Assembly (NCBI GenBank): GCA_002081555.1
Contig: KV921040.1
Coordinates: 1-64,000 of the forward strand
Origin: Protostelium mycophagum
Taxonomy: Eukaryota; Evosea; Variosea; Protosteliida; Protosteliaceae
Direction: 5' to 3'
Length of the DNA stretch: 64,000 nt
Made by a program: the position numbers and the translations under genes. The notes beneath the pieces are model-generated. The model was not told the DNA's origin and ran no database searches. It saw only the letters and a program-made list of their open reading frames with translations. The stretch's first letter is position 1; the number at the start of each line of letters is the position of its first letter. This document shows, in pieces, positions 1-11,214 of this stretch.

Positions 1-65
1 AAAAATAATTCTATTTATAGGAACAAGACAATAAGTGGAAGCGTTCTGTTTGAGACTTTGTCTGG

Positions 66-376
66 CTTTTTCTGAGGCAAAATAGAGTCTTCACGGTTGA
101 ATATTGAGATAGTCTTGGTTTTTTACATGTTGTACATAGTAACAGAGATAATAGGAGTCGTTGTCATTCCTTTTATTTCTTTGCAGGAGACACCCACCCA
201 CTCACCCATTAGTTTCTGGAAGAAGCTTTGGTTTTTGTACTGATGAGGCTCTTTGTACAAGGAGAGGTTTAAGGGAGCAATCTTAAGGGAAGACAAGTGC
301 AAACATCGGCTGGGATGGGAGCCCAGTGTGGCAACTGAAGGCATGATGAACCCGCGTGGTCGCAACTTAAATAAAG
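66..376 (+). repeat. Dispersed repeat, copy 1 (about 310 bp)
   Basis: This block matches 45461-45751 in the same orientation. The best part (about 186-250) is close to 90% identical by eye to about 45560-45620 and includes GGAGACACCCACCCAC and TTAGTTTCTGGAAG. A second conserved core is GGGAGCCCAGTGTGGCAAC. Both copies end in an AATAAA-like run. Neither copy keeps a shared long reading frame, and I recognise no known RNA in it. It lies beyond the 3' end of the minus-strand gene that ends at 560. It may be a short interspersed element or a noncoding RNA family; the outer borders are approximate. Confidence 0.65.
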
Positions 377-559
377 GTACATCGGTAATTGTAGAATGTA
401 TTTATTTCGAGGATTGTTTACTCTCTTTTTTAAGTCACGAGCCAAGTTCAAATCAATGACAACCTAACAGATGTGTTTGGTGTGTTCTTTCTTGGTGTTA
501 CTGTACACTGAGAAATTACAGGTGATTTACTTTGTTCAGGACAAATCATTCTTTCAACT

Positions 560-2626
560 TCATTTTATATCTCTAATCCAACGAGGAGCTACTTCATCTA
601 AAATTTCGGTCCACTTCTTCTGCCTGATCATGCCACATTTTTCAAGCGGAAGCGCCAGGTTCTTCATGGTGTATTGCATGTATTTGGTGTCTACTGAAGT
701 CATCATCTTCCACCCATCTGTGTACCACCCTTTCTCTTTGGGTTTATGAACGTAATCACCTGAAGGTTCAGGGTTCGATCCAAACCACACTTTTTGGACT
801 TACCGAGATATAAAACAGTGGAAATTGTGGCGTTATTCACGGCTGTAGAGAGCCCCCGTTGCAGTTCGAGATAAAAATAGTCCTTGGTGTTCGGTTTTGG
901 ATTGAGAAACAAGTCTATATCACGATAGAGGAGTTCAGGTGGCAACGCGACATACGCAAAGCGTTGAACCTCTGTTGCACCCATCCAACACCACATTCTA
1001 TTTCTATCAGCTTTTCCATTGACATACAAAATCGCCGCATAAAAAATGACACCCACTTGGCAGGAATCATGTCAGTAAAAGGCGACAGAAATTTGAGACT
1101 TCTGCACAGATCTTCTTGGCGCATAGACATGCCATATATACCCACAAGCATGTTCTCCAGCATCTCTTTGTTGAGTGATCTGTTCAATTTACGCCTCAGG
1201 CCTGTGTCGCTCCTGAGCTGTTCCGCAGAAAACGATTTGATGAGCGCATCAGTGTTGCTCGAGATGAGCGTGGAGTTGTAATGAAAAACATCGGGGAGCC
1301 ACACTTGTACAGAGAAACGATTGTTTTCCGTCGACAAGACTTGTACGTGTACATAAGGGTTTGACCGGAGAAACTACCGGGTGATGAGACCCAGAAATTT
1401 CCTAGAAATCTCACCTCGAGTTGTGCGTCTACAACGAGGATGGTCTCATTCCCGGTGTGGAGGGTCCTCTCATCATCTCTCCACATTGCATCTGCATTAT
1501 GGCCGATGGATTTGTACAGTTCCGGTAATATTTTTTCGGTGTGATTTTTTGCCCATGCGAGTGGATCAGGAGTTTGATATTTGGAGAGACGACCCCAAAA
1601 ATCAGTACCGAAACCCAAAGAGGTCTTCTCCTTCGTCATCTTGAAGACCAACATCCTCAATTGATGGTAACCATTGAATAATGTCAGGTCTACGCCTCCC
1701 CAGATGTCCTCTTTCAGCCCTAATCGGCAGTTCATCTCCATACTGCACCTGATCAGAAGGTGTCAAAAAGACTGTTGAACTCACGGCCCCAAAAAATTCA
1801 AAAGGGAGAACAGCTTCTCGATGTCTTCGACGTTGTCTTTCAGATCATCAAAAAGAGGCAAATATTTTGTCTCATTCAACACGTTGAGTGCTTCGCTTTC
1901 TATCCGAGTGGCTGTGAAGTGATGAGCAGGTGATTTAAAGGTTGTGAACTCACGGAGGTGGGGTTCTACGATGAGTTCCACATTATAAGGCGGAGGGAGC
2001 AAATGAGCAGGCATGACATCCTGTAATGGTTCTGCGCTATGTGTTACTCTCCAAGTCTTTCGGGAGGAGTAATTATCTACAAAGGGAACGATACTGCCAA
2101 GGGCGACTTTTTCTTTTTTAGTGAAGGGTGATGGAGGCTCCAACACCTTGATCAAGGACGCCGTCTGGCCCGTATAAACACTATCAAATAAGAGAGTACC
2201 TTCTCCATTCAGATGAAAAGAGGTGAACAAATATACCAGGAGGAATACGGACAGCAGTTGGGAAGACCCCATAACCATATGAATCGTATCGATCCGTGCT
2301 GATATAGAATCCACCACCGCCCACACCCGTGCCAGAATTCAGACTGTATAGTGAGTCTCTTTTTTATCACCAAAGTGAGATTAGATTTAGATTACTCACA
2401 AATCCACTTCCTCTTGATCAATGAAATTCTGCTTTGAATATCGAAGTCCGCTGGAAAGATCGCCCCAGTGGTACATGAAAGTTTCATTTGTTGTTCTTTG
2501 CAGAGATGATATGAAGACATCAAGCTGAGTCTGATTAACTTTCCATGTTGGTGTGATTTGATACCAGCGCTCAGCATTGCCAAGGGCAATGCCCAGAAGA
2601 CAAAAGATCCACTTCATACCGATCAT
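560..2626 (-). CDS. Unidentified secreted protein with ADP-ribosyltransferase-like N-terminal motif
   Basis: I do not recognise the family. The start at 2626 (or the ATG at 2617) opens a clear signal peptide (MKWIFCLLGIALGNA), so the product should enter the secretory pathway; several NxT/NxS sites follow. After the first intron comes GGGFYISTDRYDSYGYG and then a PPEGTLLFDSVYTG stretch. A glycine-rich GFYxSxD turn followed by a beta strand resembles the NAD-binding core of mono-ADP-ribosyltransferase-fold proteins, but this is only a resemblance. The middle and C-terminal exons (for example VALPPELLYRDIDLFLNPKP) show no motif I know. The protein is about 600 aa and ends WIRDIK with TGA at 560-562. 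Splice sites around 1600-1780 are uncertain because two frames are both open there. Confidence 0.6.
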
Positions 2627-2745
2627 CAGAAAATGACAAAGACGACAACATCTGTCAGACCCGAACTAACAAAGTTTCCCGCCGGAAATGAAGATTTGAA
2701 TTTCGCCATTTGTTTACGTGCACCTTTATTTCGACAGGTGATGTC

Positions 2746-3699
2746 TTAGCGTCTGCTTCCAAAGGGGTCGTATCTTCGGTATCGCTCGTCGTCCTTGCAG
2801 TGGCATAAGATGCAAATCATTGCACAGATACAGAACAGTCCGCCAATTCCTCCCACAACTCCTCCTATGACTTTGGACATTTTTCTGGGCGAAATCAGCA
2901 CTCTCCGGATGTGTATACTTACATGTCTTGTTCATACGTGCACATTATTTTAGTGTCATAGCCCTTTTCTGAAGGATCTCCTTTCCAGTTCTTCATGGTG
3001 ATCTTCTCAGTCAATCAGTGTACACAACCAGGAGAATAGAACTCACCGTCAATTGTGCATCAGCAGTCTTATTTTGATTTGTGGAACTCAAAAACAAATA
3101 TGAGGTTTTGAAACTGCAGAAATATATAGAGGTGCTATTTTGGGAAGAGAGCGAGTGGCGAGAGAAAGTCGAATTGTAGGATATTGTGTTGTTTGACGTG
3201 ACCTCCCAAAAGCCGGTATTCACTCTCAACTATTGTCAATTAGGGTCATGCATGAGGGTGATTCACATCACCTCAATCACTCCAGCAGGTATATCCTTGT
3301 TTGGTGCTTCAATATAAATGGTCGTGCCATTCTTGATGTTAGTAACGGTGCTTGAGCCAAATGTTGGAAGAGGAGCCACTGCACCATCTAAAGAGGTTAG
3401 TTAATAACCTACCGAAATTGGTAACTCACCAGACTTTCCGGTGTTGAATTGCTCATTCACGACTTTTTGCATCACGAGAGAAGTTGTTATTCCAGCGATT
3501 ATGCAGCATGTGGCGAAAATGAGGGTGATGATACCACAAATTCTGAGGAGGACCTGAGATGTTCAGTGTCAGGGAGAAAGTCTTATGTCCCACGTGACCC
3601 ATTGCGCCTTTTCTTTCTGGTTATGCTCGAGAGAGATTCGTTGTTTTGGTTGTACATCGAAGAATTTTTCTCGGGAGAAGGTTCAATGATTTTGGTCAT
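2746..3699 (-). CDS. Small membrane glycoprotein with two hydrophobic segments
   Basis: Unknown family. The N-terminus (start at 3699) is a short charged segment ending in a basic RKKRRNG cluster. A hydrophobic helix follows (ICGIITLIFATCCIIAGITT), as in a signal anchor. The middle part, about 150 residues, is Ser/Thr/Asn-rich with many NxS/T sites (NNTISYNSTFSRHS), typical of an extracellular domain. Near the C-terminus a second glycine- and cysteine-rich helix (VIGGVVGGIGGLFCICAMI) is followed by CHCKDDERYRRYDPFGSRR and a stop. It lies head-to-tail with the secreted-protein gene downstream, about 120 bp away. A cell-surface role is an inference from topology only. Confidence 0.6.
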
Positions 3700-3869
3700 T
3701 TCTTTCGGTTCTAGCGGAGTTCCAAGGCGGCAGGAACCTCGTCCTCTGAAAGCCACGTTAGGAATTGCGAAGCTCCGATAATTGAAAAGGAGATGTCAAA
3801 CTGTCATCTGTCCCATTAAATGAAACTTGAATTTATGATGAACAAGTCACCGTCAGGTGTTCATAACGT

Positions 3870-5986
3870 CTATTTATTCTTCTTATCGTAGGACGGCTTC
3901 TTAACCTCTCTCTTCTTTACTGCTGTCTTTGGGCGCTTCTTCTCTACCTTTTCGGTCTTGGTTCTTTGTGGCCTGGCTTTGAATTCTTTCACCTTCAGTT
4001 GCTTCTTTGATACGGGTACGTGTGGTCCCTTTGGGAAGTGCTGTATGTTTTAGTGTGGTTGTAGATGGTCTCAATTATTTGAGCGATAGTCGGATCTACA
4101 ACGATGTGGTAGACGTCATACCTTTTTCTGGGGATATTCATCGTCTACAATGCTGCGTACATTTTGGCTAAACATCTTCATCAATTTCTCGAAATGTGAT
4201 GGTGGCGCAGCTTCAATGGTCATCTTTGCTTCTGTTGTCGGGTGCGGAAATGTTATGCTGAGCTGTAGATGAGCTTTCCCGCCAGAATTCAGATAAGATC
4301 TCACCGTCTGGCGTGCAGAAATAATCTGTCTTTGTTGATTTCCAGCTGCTGGGCCAATTTACTATCTCGCTCGGCTTTTCCGAAGCCGTATTTGTAATCT
4401 GGGTTTTACGTTAACTAACGTGAGAATTTACGGTGACAATTACCTCCCAGAATGGTAGTTTTAAGGATTGATGATGTCACAACACGTAATTGGTGGGTCC
4501 TTCCCGTCTCAGGAAAAAGTGCCAAAAGAGACCACTGTATTTTTGGTCATCTACAACTGCGTTTACAACGAGAACTCACCACTACATTCGAGGCCAGAGT
4601 TTTATAGTGTGTTATGCTCTTTTTCGATCCAGCTGAGAAATTTAAATCTTAAATCTCGCATCTCCCGCCATTTTACAATTAAATCTCTAACGGAACTTAC
4701 GTTCAGCCTTTGGCAACGCGACCATCTTTTCGTCACCGTCTACAAGCATTTTTTTCAAATCGGCTGTTATCCTTCCTTCCCTCTCTTCTAGTTTTCCAAC
4801 AACTGCAGCCCAATAGGTCTTCTCTACCTTCTTATGTGTCTTGAAATAATTCTGCAATTTGATGGTGGCTTGCCTGATTCTCTTCATATAACGGTCGTAA
4901 ATGGACGGTTTTATTTTTATATGAAAGATATTGTGGGCAGATAAGACAGTGGGGCATTAATGTAAATTTTTTGTCTGGAAATGCCAAAACATGCAAAAAA
5001 ATGGCCAGAAAATGCGTATTTGTGTCTCTTTTTCAAAATCAAAATTATTAGGTAATTCAAATATTGACTTTTCGCCCTTTTACCTCGTTCGGCCCAAGAG
5101 TAGCACGCCAGAAGTGTCTTTGTCTAACCTGTGCACAAGTCTTGGTGGTTCGATGTTACTGAACTGTAGATAAGGAAGAAATCCGTCAACTGACATCTTG
5201 ATTTTCGATCCACCTGTAGAACTAAGTGAAAATTCATGGAAAATTCAGAGAAAAATGTGACCTTGTACAGCCAGTCCAGATGGCTTGTTTAAAGCGATTA
5301 TCTACGAGAGTCAATCACGGTAAGGATCCATGAATCTACGGTTGAAACCGTCATTACAGCTTTATTGAAAAGAATTTAAACAGAGAGAAATCGCTCACAT
5401 CTGCATCTTGGAAGATGACCATCTTTCTTACACTCTCCATCACGCCCCCATCCAACATAATGGTCTGTACATTTCAGCCAAAGATTCAAAAATCTAAAAA
5501 TTATTTGGCAAAAGGCAGGAAGATACCTGCTCTTGGGGAGCAGCTGGTTTTGATGATTCGATGGATTTCGGATATGAGATCATTTGTCCTTCCTTCACTC
5601 TGGAATTTGTCTTGCATGGGCTCTTCTCTAATGTGATCTGGGTTGATCAATGTCTGGTATGATTTTTCAGATCGAAACATCAAAGTAATTCTCACCACTT
5701 TAGTTCTGATCAATTTCTCAACGAGACCCTGTGTCAGCAGAGGAACTTTCTTCTTGAGATAACGATCCAATCTCATCCCATCCTCGTCCTTCGACACCAT
5801 CACAGTTGATAATTTGATCGCACTCTTTGATTTCGCTGTAACCTCGACGTTGTCTGTGACTGATGTCTCGTCTTTGATGTTGATAATATTTTGGGGGATT
5901 GGTGTCGTGAATGATCTGCGCAGAAGATGACTGTATTTTGGTTGCAATTGCAACAGTCTTCTGTTGCCAATCTGTGATGCAATCAT
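3870..5986 (-). CDS. RluA-family pseudouridine synthase, RPUSD4-like (mitochondrial)
   Basis: This gene converts uridine to pseudouridine in RNA. The N-terminus (start 5986) is Arg/Ser-rich and mitochondrial-like. A S4-type RNA-binding segment follows (RLDRYLKKKVPLLTQGLVEK), then the entry strand IIALNKPSGLAVQGG. The catalytic motif is HRLDKDTSGVLLLGRT, in which the Asp of RLD is the family nucleophile. Later exons give KVEKTYWAAVVG, LFPETGRTHQLRV, a DYKYGFGKAE strand and RLFLHARRL, all in RluA order. The C-terminus is a lysine-rich tail ending KKPSYDKKNK. The length is about 400 aa. Human RPUSD4 acts on mitochondrial 16S rRNA; the same job here is an inference. At least seven short introns are needed, several with GTTGTAG at or near the acceptor. 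Confidence 0.9.
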
Positions 5987-6415
5987 TTTTTATGTGATTG
6001 TGATTCTGATGTGATTGATGATTGTTCTTTTCCGATTTATTCTCGGGTGATATATTCCACAAATATCAATGCACCTTAATTTATTTTGCAATCACAAACA
6101 GTACATCCCTTCGGTCACCCATAGCCAATTCTCACACTTGCAGTCCAAATTTTTTGTTGTACAGATTGGCTGCCGCTTTCTTGCCGTGAACATTTTATTC
6201 ATCAACCCATATGATGGTATGTGACGTCTAAAAGGACAGGGACTGGGCTGTCAGCTGATCAATGTGAAAAATTATAATTCATATCCCTTTTTTAGAAGGG
6301 CCGACAAACAACCAGAATAAAAAGGTGCTTCCCAGCTGTCTTATTCCGATGCGACTCCGGTTTTCTTGCGACGTGGACAGGCAGGAAAGTTGGCCAAAAT
6401 CACCAATCACAACCG
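5987..6415. promoter_or_regulatory. Divergent intergenic region between RPUSD4-like and PDXDC1-GUK genes
   Basis: The 429 bp separate two start codons that point away from each other, so the promoters of both genes must lie here. I see no convincing TATA box or coding exon. Short AT-rich stretches lie near 6260-6320. Confidence 0.4.
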
Positions 6416-9400
6416 ATGTCTCAGCTCCCCGATTTTAGTTCTTTCTTCGCCATCGGCTCTGACTCTTCAGAGGGGTAAGAACAATTTTTGTGATGTCAAT
6501 TTCGAATGATAATCACGACCAGGGGTGAGGCCGACTTTAAGCTTCCTTCTGAATCGAATGACAACACGTTCGCTTTGAATCGTTTGAGAAGTGCTGTCAA
6601 CCAGACATCGAAACATGGAATTGAGCCTCGGTTAGTCTGAAGATTTTTAAAAGACTTCAATTGATTGACAAAGACAACAGCGATGAGATTTCGTCATTCT
6701 CATCAATGTCTAATGCCATGGCATCTTGGTTGTCCTTGTCCTTAGAATCTTCTGATTTTGATACACTTGTCTCTAAAACAAGCAACGAATTGGCTACATG
6801 GCTTCGTCGCACTTTGAGGTTGAACATCTTTTCATGTTTCAAGATGATCTTCATTCTGAATGAATGTTAGAATTTCTTCTCAGAGCACGGTATTGTTTTA
6901 TTCGAATGGAAATGCGGCCAGAGCCACAGGTAGATGATCAAAAATGATCCCAACATTAATGTGATTATTTTTTCTGCTGCATGAAAAAAACCGATTGTAC
7001 AAAAGAGATCATTAAATAAATTTTCACATTTCCATGTTTCGAGAAATAATCAGTCAGATTAAGAAGATGACTGACATCTTCCTCAGCGATGAGAGTGGCT
7101 CTGCATTCCAAATTCCCAACACTCGACACATCAGGATATCATGCATTCTCTGCACCCTCAGAATCTGGTGGTTTCAGTCAGCAGCAGCCTAGAATTTATA
7201 CAGGTCGATCTACAACGAAAACGGCTGCAGGATTGACCAGAATATTTGGTTTGCCCAGCAGTTCCGTGAACACCCTAGCAGGTGAGAAAATTTCTCCGAA
7301 AATTCATATGATTTTCTGAGAATGAAATTGAAATTTTATCCCAAAATCCAAGAAAACGAAGAATTTTGTTCCAATTGAATTTTGCAGGCGAAAGAGTGGA
7401 TGTACAGACATTACGTGAAGCCGTAAACGAGGATAATTTGTCCTCCCAATACCGCCCCTTCTTCGTATTATCTGACTCTGGTCCACTGGACCCCGGAGTT
7501 TCGGAGTTGCGCAGTTATTGCGGGTCCACCATGTGGCTCCATCATGAGGTTATTTTTATTTTTTATCACACTACAACGAATCGAATTGTGCAGGGTGAAT
7601 CTACACACCTCCTTTCTGCTTCGTCTACAACGGTCGACTCAAACGAATGCGACTCCTTACTTCTCAACCTCGCGGATTTCCTGGGGATTAAGACTTTGAG
7701 ACTTTATGCCGTGTGCTTTCCCCGTTCCGAGAAAATTCCAGTCAGTTTATTGAACAGTGAGGGAGGTGAGTTGTCAGTCAACTGCATACTTCTTGCTGGA
7801 AGATATGCTGCCTCATTGCAATACGACCTGGCAGGTTGTATATGTCGTTGTAAACGAGATAATCCATATTGAATTTCTTTTAGCTGGAGCGAGTGTGGTG
7901 CATTTTTGGACTTTGCTGCAGAGACTGGGTTCTGAGTACGCACAGAGAAGATCAGAGAGGGCTGTCTCTTCGGTAATAATCAGAATCTACAACGAGACTG
8001 ATGGCGTCATAGATATCCCTCCTGACTGGAGAATTGAAGAATATCCCACAGATCGAGATTTTACCACAGACTTCTCCAGTATCTGTATCTTTCCGTTATA
8101 GAGATAGTGAGAGTGCTAATAATTACGTAAGCCTGCATGTCTACAACGAGATTCTTATAAATCATAATAATATTTATAAATCCATACATAATAATATTTT
8201 ATAATGACTGGGTGTAGTTCTCGGGAAATTTGGGAGAACACGCCCCAATCGACGTGCAGTTCTCCGAGGGTAAAATAACAGCGAAGACCCTTGCCCCTGG
8301 TCAGAGTGAGTGATCCATATACAACGCTTTTACACAAGGAGATTTACATTATTTAGCGGAATTCGTGGAGGACTCTCACGTTCGAGGTTTAGCTCAGAGA
8401 ATTAGCACTCTGGTAATTTTCAGAAAAATCTCGTTTTATTTCGGCAGAATAATTTTATCTGATTTCTGTCCATCTACAACACTCAAGAATTGCAGGTGAA
8501 CAATATCATTGCTGCAGAAAAGAACCGCCAATCCTTTTCTGAAGCCATCTCAAAGAAGGTTAATTTGACATATGTTGATGTTCCTGAGACTTTGGGACTG
8601 GGGGGTGTCACTTATGTTCCGAACTATTTAGCTGGTGAAGGTGAGTTTAGTGATGACTTCTTTGAAATTTTGGTGGGAAAATTATTTGACTGTTGTAGAT
8701 CTGAGTGAGGATCTGAAGAAAGAAGTGGACCAATTAAATGAGAACCTGGTCAAACAGTTATCCGAGAAAAATACTCTTTATTCTCTATCTACAACGAGTG
8801 ATGGAAGGTCATGCGTTCTTGTCGGCATACCAGAAAATTTCACAGAAGATTCTATCGATGATGTCATCAACGAAATTCAAAATACCGCGTCTCATTTGGA
8901 CCTGTCTGCAAAGGTGAAAATTTCCTGAAATTCTCTGAAAAATTTGTGAGATTTACATCGTTGTAGATCAGTGCCAAGATCGCAGAGGTTGTGCAGCGCG
9001 GAATTAAGATGGCAGAAGAACAACTGTGGAACCAAGAAGCGAACGCCTTGTATCAAGAAGGTTCGCAGAATTTTCTCAATATCTCATCGTGATGACGTCA
9101 TTCAATAGGAGTGTTACGTCATCTCCCTGTAGTGGGATCCGTCTACAACTGGTGGAGCCCCTTCACAAAGCCAACACAAGGAGGCCGCAGTTTCCATCTG
9201 GGTTCTCAAGCTTTGAAGGTGTGATTTTTGAATATAAATATATCTGAATTTTGTCAAAATGTAAAATTGCCCAAATCCGTGTCAATGGCAAAGTGGAATT
9301 TGTGTGGCTTTCACAAAAATTCATTTCAATTTTATTTTAAAATCTTTTTGTGAGAAATAGATTTTGTTTGTGTTGTTCAAGAAATATTAAAAAAGTTCAA

Positions 9401-10650
9401 AAAATACTAAAAAACTTTGTATAATTACACCAAGTTAATAAAAATAAAAATTGACACGGTGTAGACCACCGAAAACAAGAAGGTCTTCAGTTCGTCCACT
9501 CCAAGTCTCACCGCATTGAAAAACGAGAGCAGAATTCAAATGTCAGCAAGTGACACCATATTACCACAGCCTTCTGCTGAGACTGTCGACAAGAATGTCG
9601 ACGTGCAAGAAGTGGAAATTTCAGAGAAAATTCAGTCACTCAGACCTGTCGTCATCGTCGGACCTTCCGGGGTCGGAAAAGGAACACGTGAGTTTTCTCC
9701 GAAATTTCGTTCAAAAAACTGACGCGTTGTAGTGATCGGAAAATTAATGAAGGAATTCCCCGAAGATTACGGCTTCAGTGTGAGCCACACCACCAGACAG
9801 CCCAGAGAAGGAGAGGTAAAATTACTTTCAGCACTCTTTCAAGTTGAAAGTATCGTTGTCTTCAGGTCTCAAAGTGTTCGCTAAGAACGCGGTAGTGGCA
9901 AGAATTTTACTGTGACTTTTCTAATCTGGCTATGAACAAACTGTGTATTTTCCGAGATTTTTCTCTGAAAAAGACAGGAAAATGGACGTGAGTACCACTT
10001 TACAGAGGTAGAAATAATGAAGAAGGAGATTGATGAGGGTCTCTTTGCCGAACACGCGAATGTTCACGGAAATTTCTATGGCACGAGCAAGGTGAGTCAC
10101 GTGACGTTCGAGAAATTTCGCTGAAAAATCAGGCCGCACTCCGGGCTGTTGCGGAGAAAAACAGAACTCCCATCTTAGATATAGACGTACAAGGTGCCGT
10201 ACAGGTGCGAAATTTCTCTGAACCTTCAAAAAGTCCGCGAAAACTCATCGAAATTTCAGGTCAAGGCTACAGACTTGGACGCGCGATATATATTCATTTC
10301 ACCTCCTTCCGAGGAAGAGTTGGAAAAACGATTGAGAGGCAGAGGTGCACGTTTTTTTGTTATGTATTAAAGACACTAAAGGTGTCCACTTGTGGCTTTG
10401 CCGCAAAGACACATCCCAACGCCAAGTAGAAATACACTTGGTGGTGACGTTTGTGCCGCATCGTTGTAGATGTCACGACTGAGAGACCACAGGCACAGAG
10501 AAGGAGGAGGCCATCATAAAGAGATTGGCTGGAGCAAAGAGAGAGCTCAAGTTTAAAGACGAGAACGCCGAGTTTTTTGACATCATCATCGTGAATGATG
10601 ATCTGGAGAAGGCTTATTCACAGCTCACATCGTTCATCAGAGGAAATTAA
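6416..10650 (+). CDS. PDXDC1-like protein fused to guanylate kinase
   Basis: The N-terminal part, about 560 residues, matches PDXDC1 (pyridoxal-dependent decarboxylase domain-containing protein 1). Key stretches are [69 protein letters not shown] and [19 protein letters not shown]. The Schiff-base lysine of active group II decarboxylases (NPHK) is absent, as I recall it is in human PDXDC1. After an intron of about 250 nt the frame continues without a stop into a full guanylate kinase: P-loop [42 protein letters not shown], and the C-terminal [15 protein letters not shown]. That enzyme phosphorylates GMP to GDP with ATP. An internal ATG just before the kinase (9541) could instead start a separate transcript. 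The intron inside the kinase (about 10345-10494) is long for this window. Confidence 0.82.
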
Positions 10651-11214
10651 ATAAACTATGGGGTTTTATAATTGTTATTTGTGGTGTTCTTGATTTGACC
10701 GTTCATTTCGCTTTATTCAAGCTCGAGAAAAATTATCCAAGGCACTGCAAGCCGGTCCAAACCCTCGGCAGCCCGCACGTTAATTTTACGTCAGTTACCG
10801 CGGTTCGCGGTAAGGAATTGCAGTGCCTTGAGTACAAGAACAAGCTTGATATTCATTTGGACGAGACTACTTCTAAGAGCCATTCTAAACCTTCATATTC
10901 TTAGTATGTCGGGGGAGGCTCATCTAATCACGTGATCATCACCAAAAGCCGATGAACATCCTCCCCTGAGCTCAGAAAAATGTCAGAAAATCCCTCTTCT
11001 ACAACCACAAACCTTCACGGAAAGAAGGGAAGTGACTTCTATCGTGCTTGAATTTCGTTCAGTTTTCACCCTTCGCGTGAATTACCGCAAACATGGAGGT
11101 TTATCGCACCGGCAAAACTTACCACGTTCGCAAGAACAAAAGCCAAGGTCGAGGTCAAGCTCTGACCATTTATTACAAGCAAGCAAGCTCATCACCACAC
11201 GCCACACACGAAAG
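10651..11214. other. Intergenic region with structured element
   Basis: This 564-bp gap holds the structured repeat at 10738-10830, listed separately. The remainder should carry the promoter of the sugar dehydrogenase gene. A short open frame from an ATG at 11093 gives a basic peptide and overlaps the next start, but nothing supports it as a gene. Confidence 0.4.
10738..10830 (+). repeat. Structured element with 13-bp terminal stem (possible small RNA), copy 1
   Basis: The ends are perfect reverse complements: CAAGGCACTGCAA at 10738-10750 and TTGCAGTGCCTTG at 10818-10830. Inside are three smaller possible hairpins: GCCG/CGGC, ACGT/ACGT and ACCGC-GGTTC-GCGGT. A related block at 15202-15276 keeps the last hairpin with a tolerated change (ACCGT-GAATC-GCGGT) and the ATTGCAG-GCCT end. 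The fold resembles a cloverleaf but it is not a normal tRNA: the outer stem is too long and no anticodon arm is evident. Confidence 0.5.

Noticed and set aside
771-785. GGTTCGATCC as a possible tRNA T-arm
   Set aside because: It lies in the coding last exons of the minus-strand secreted-protein gene and has no acceptor, D or anticodon arms around it.
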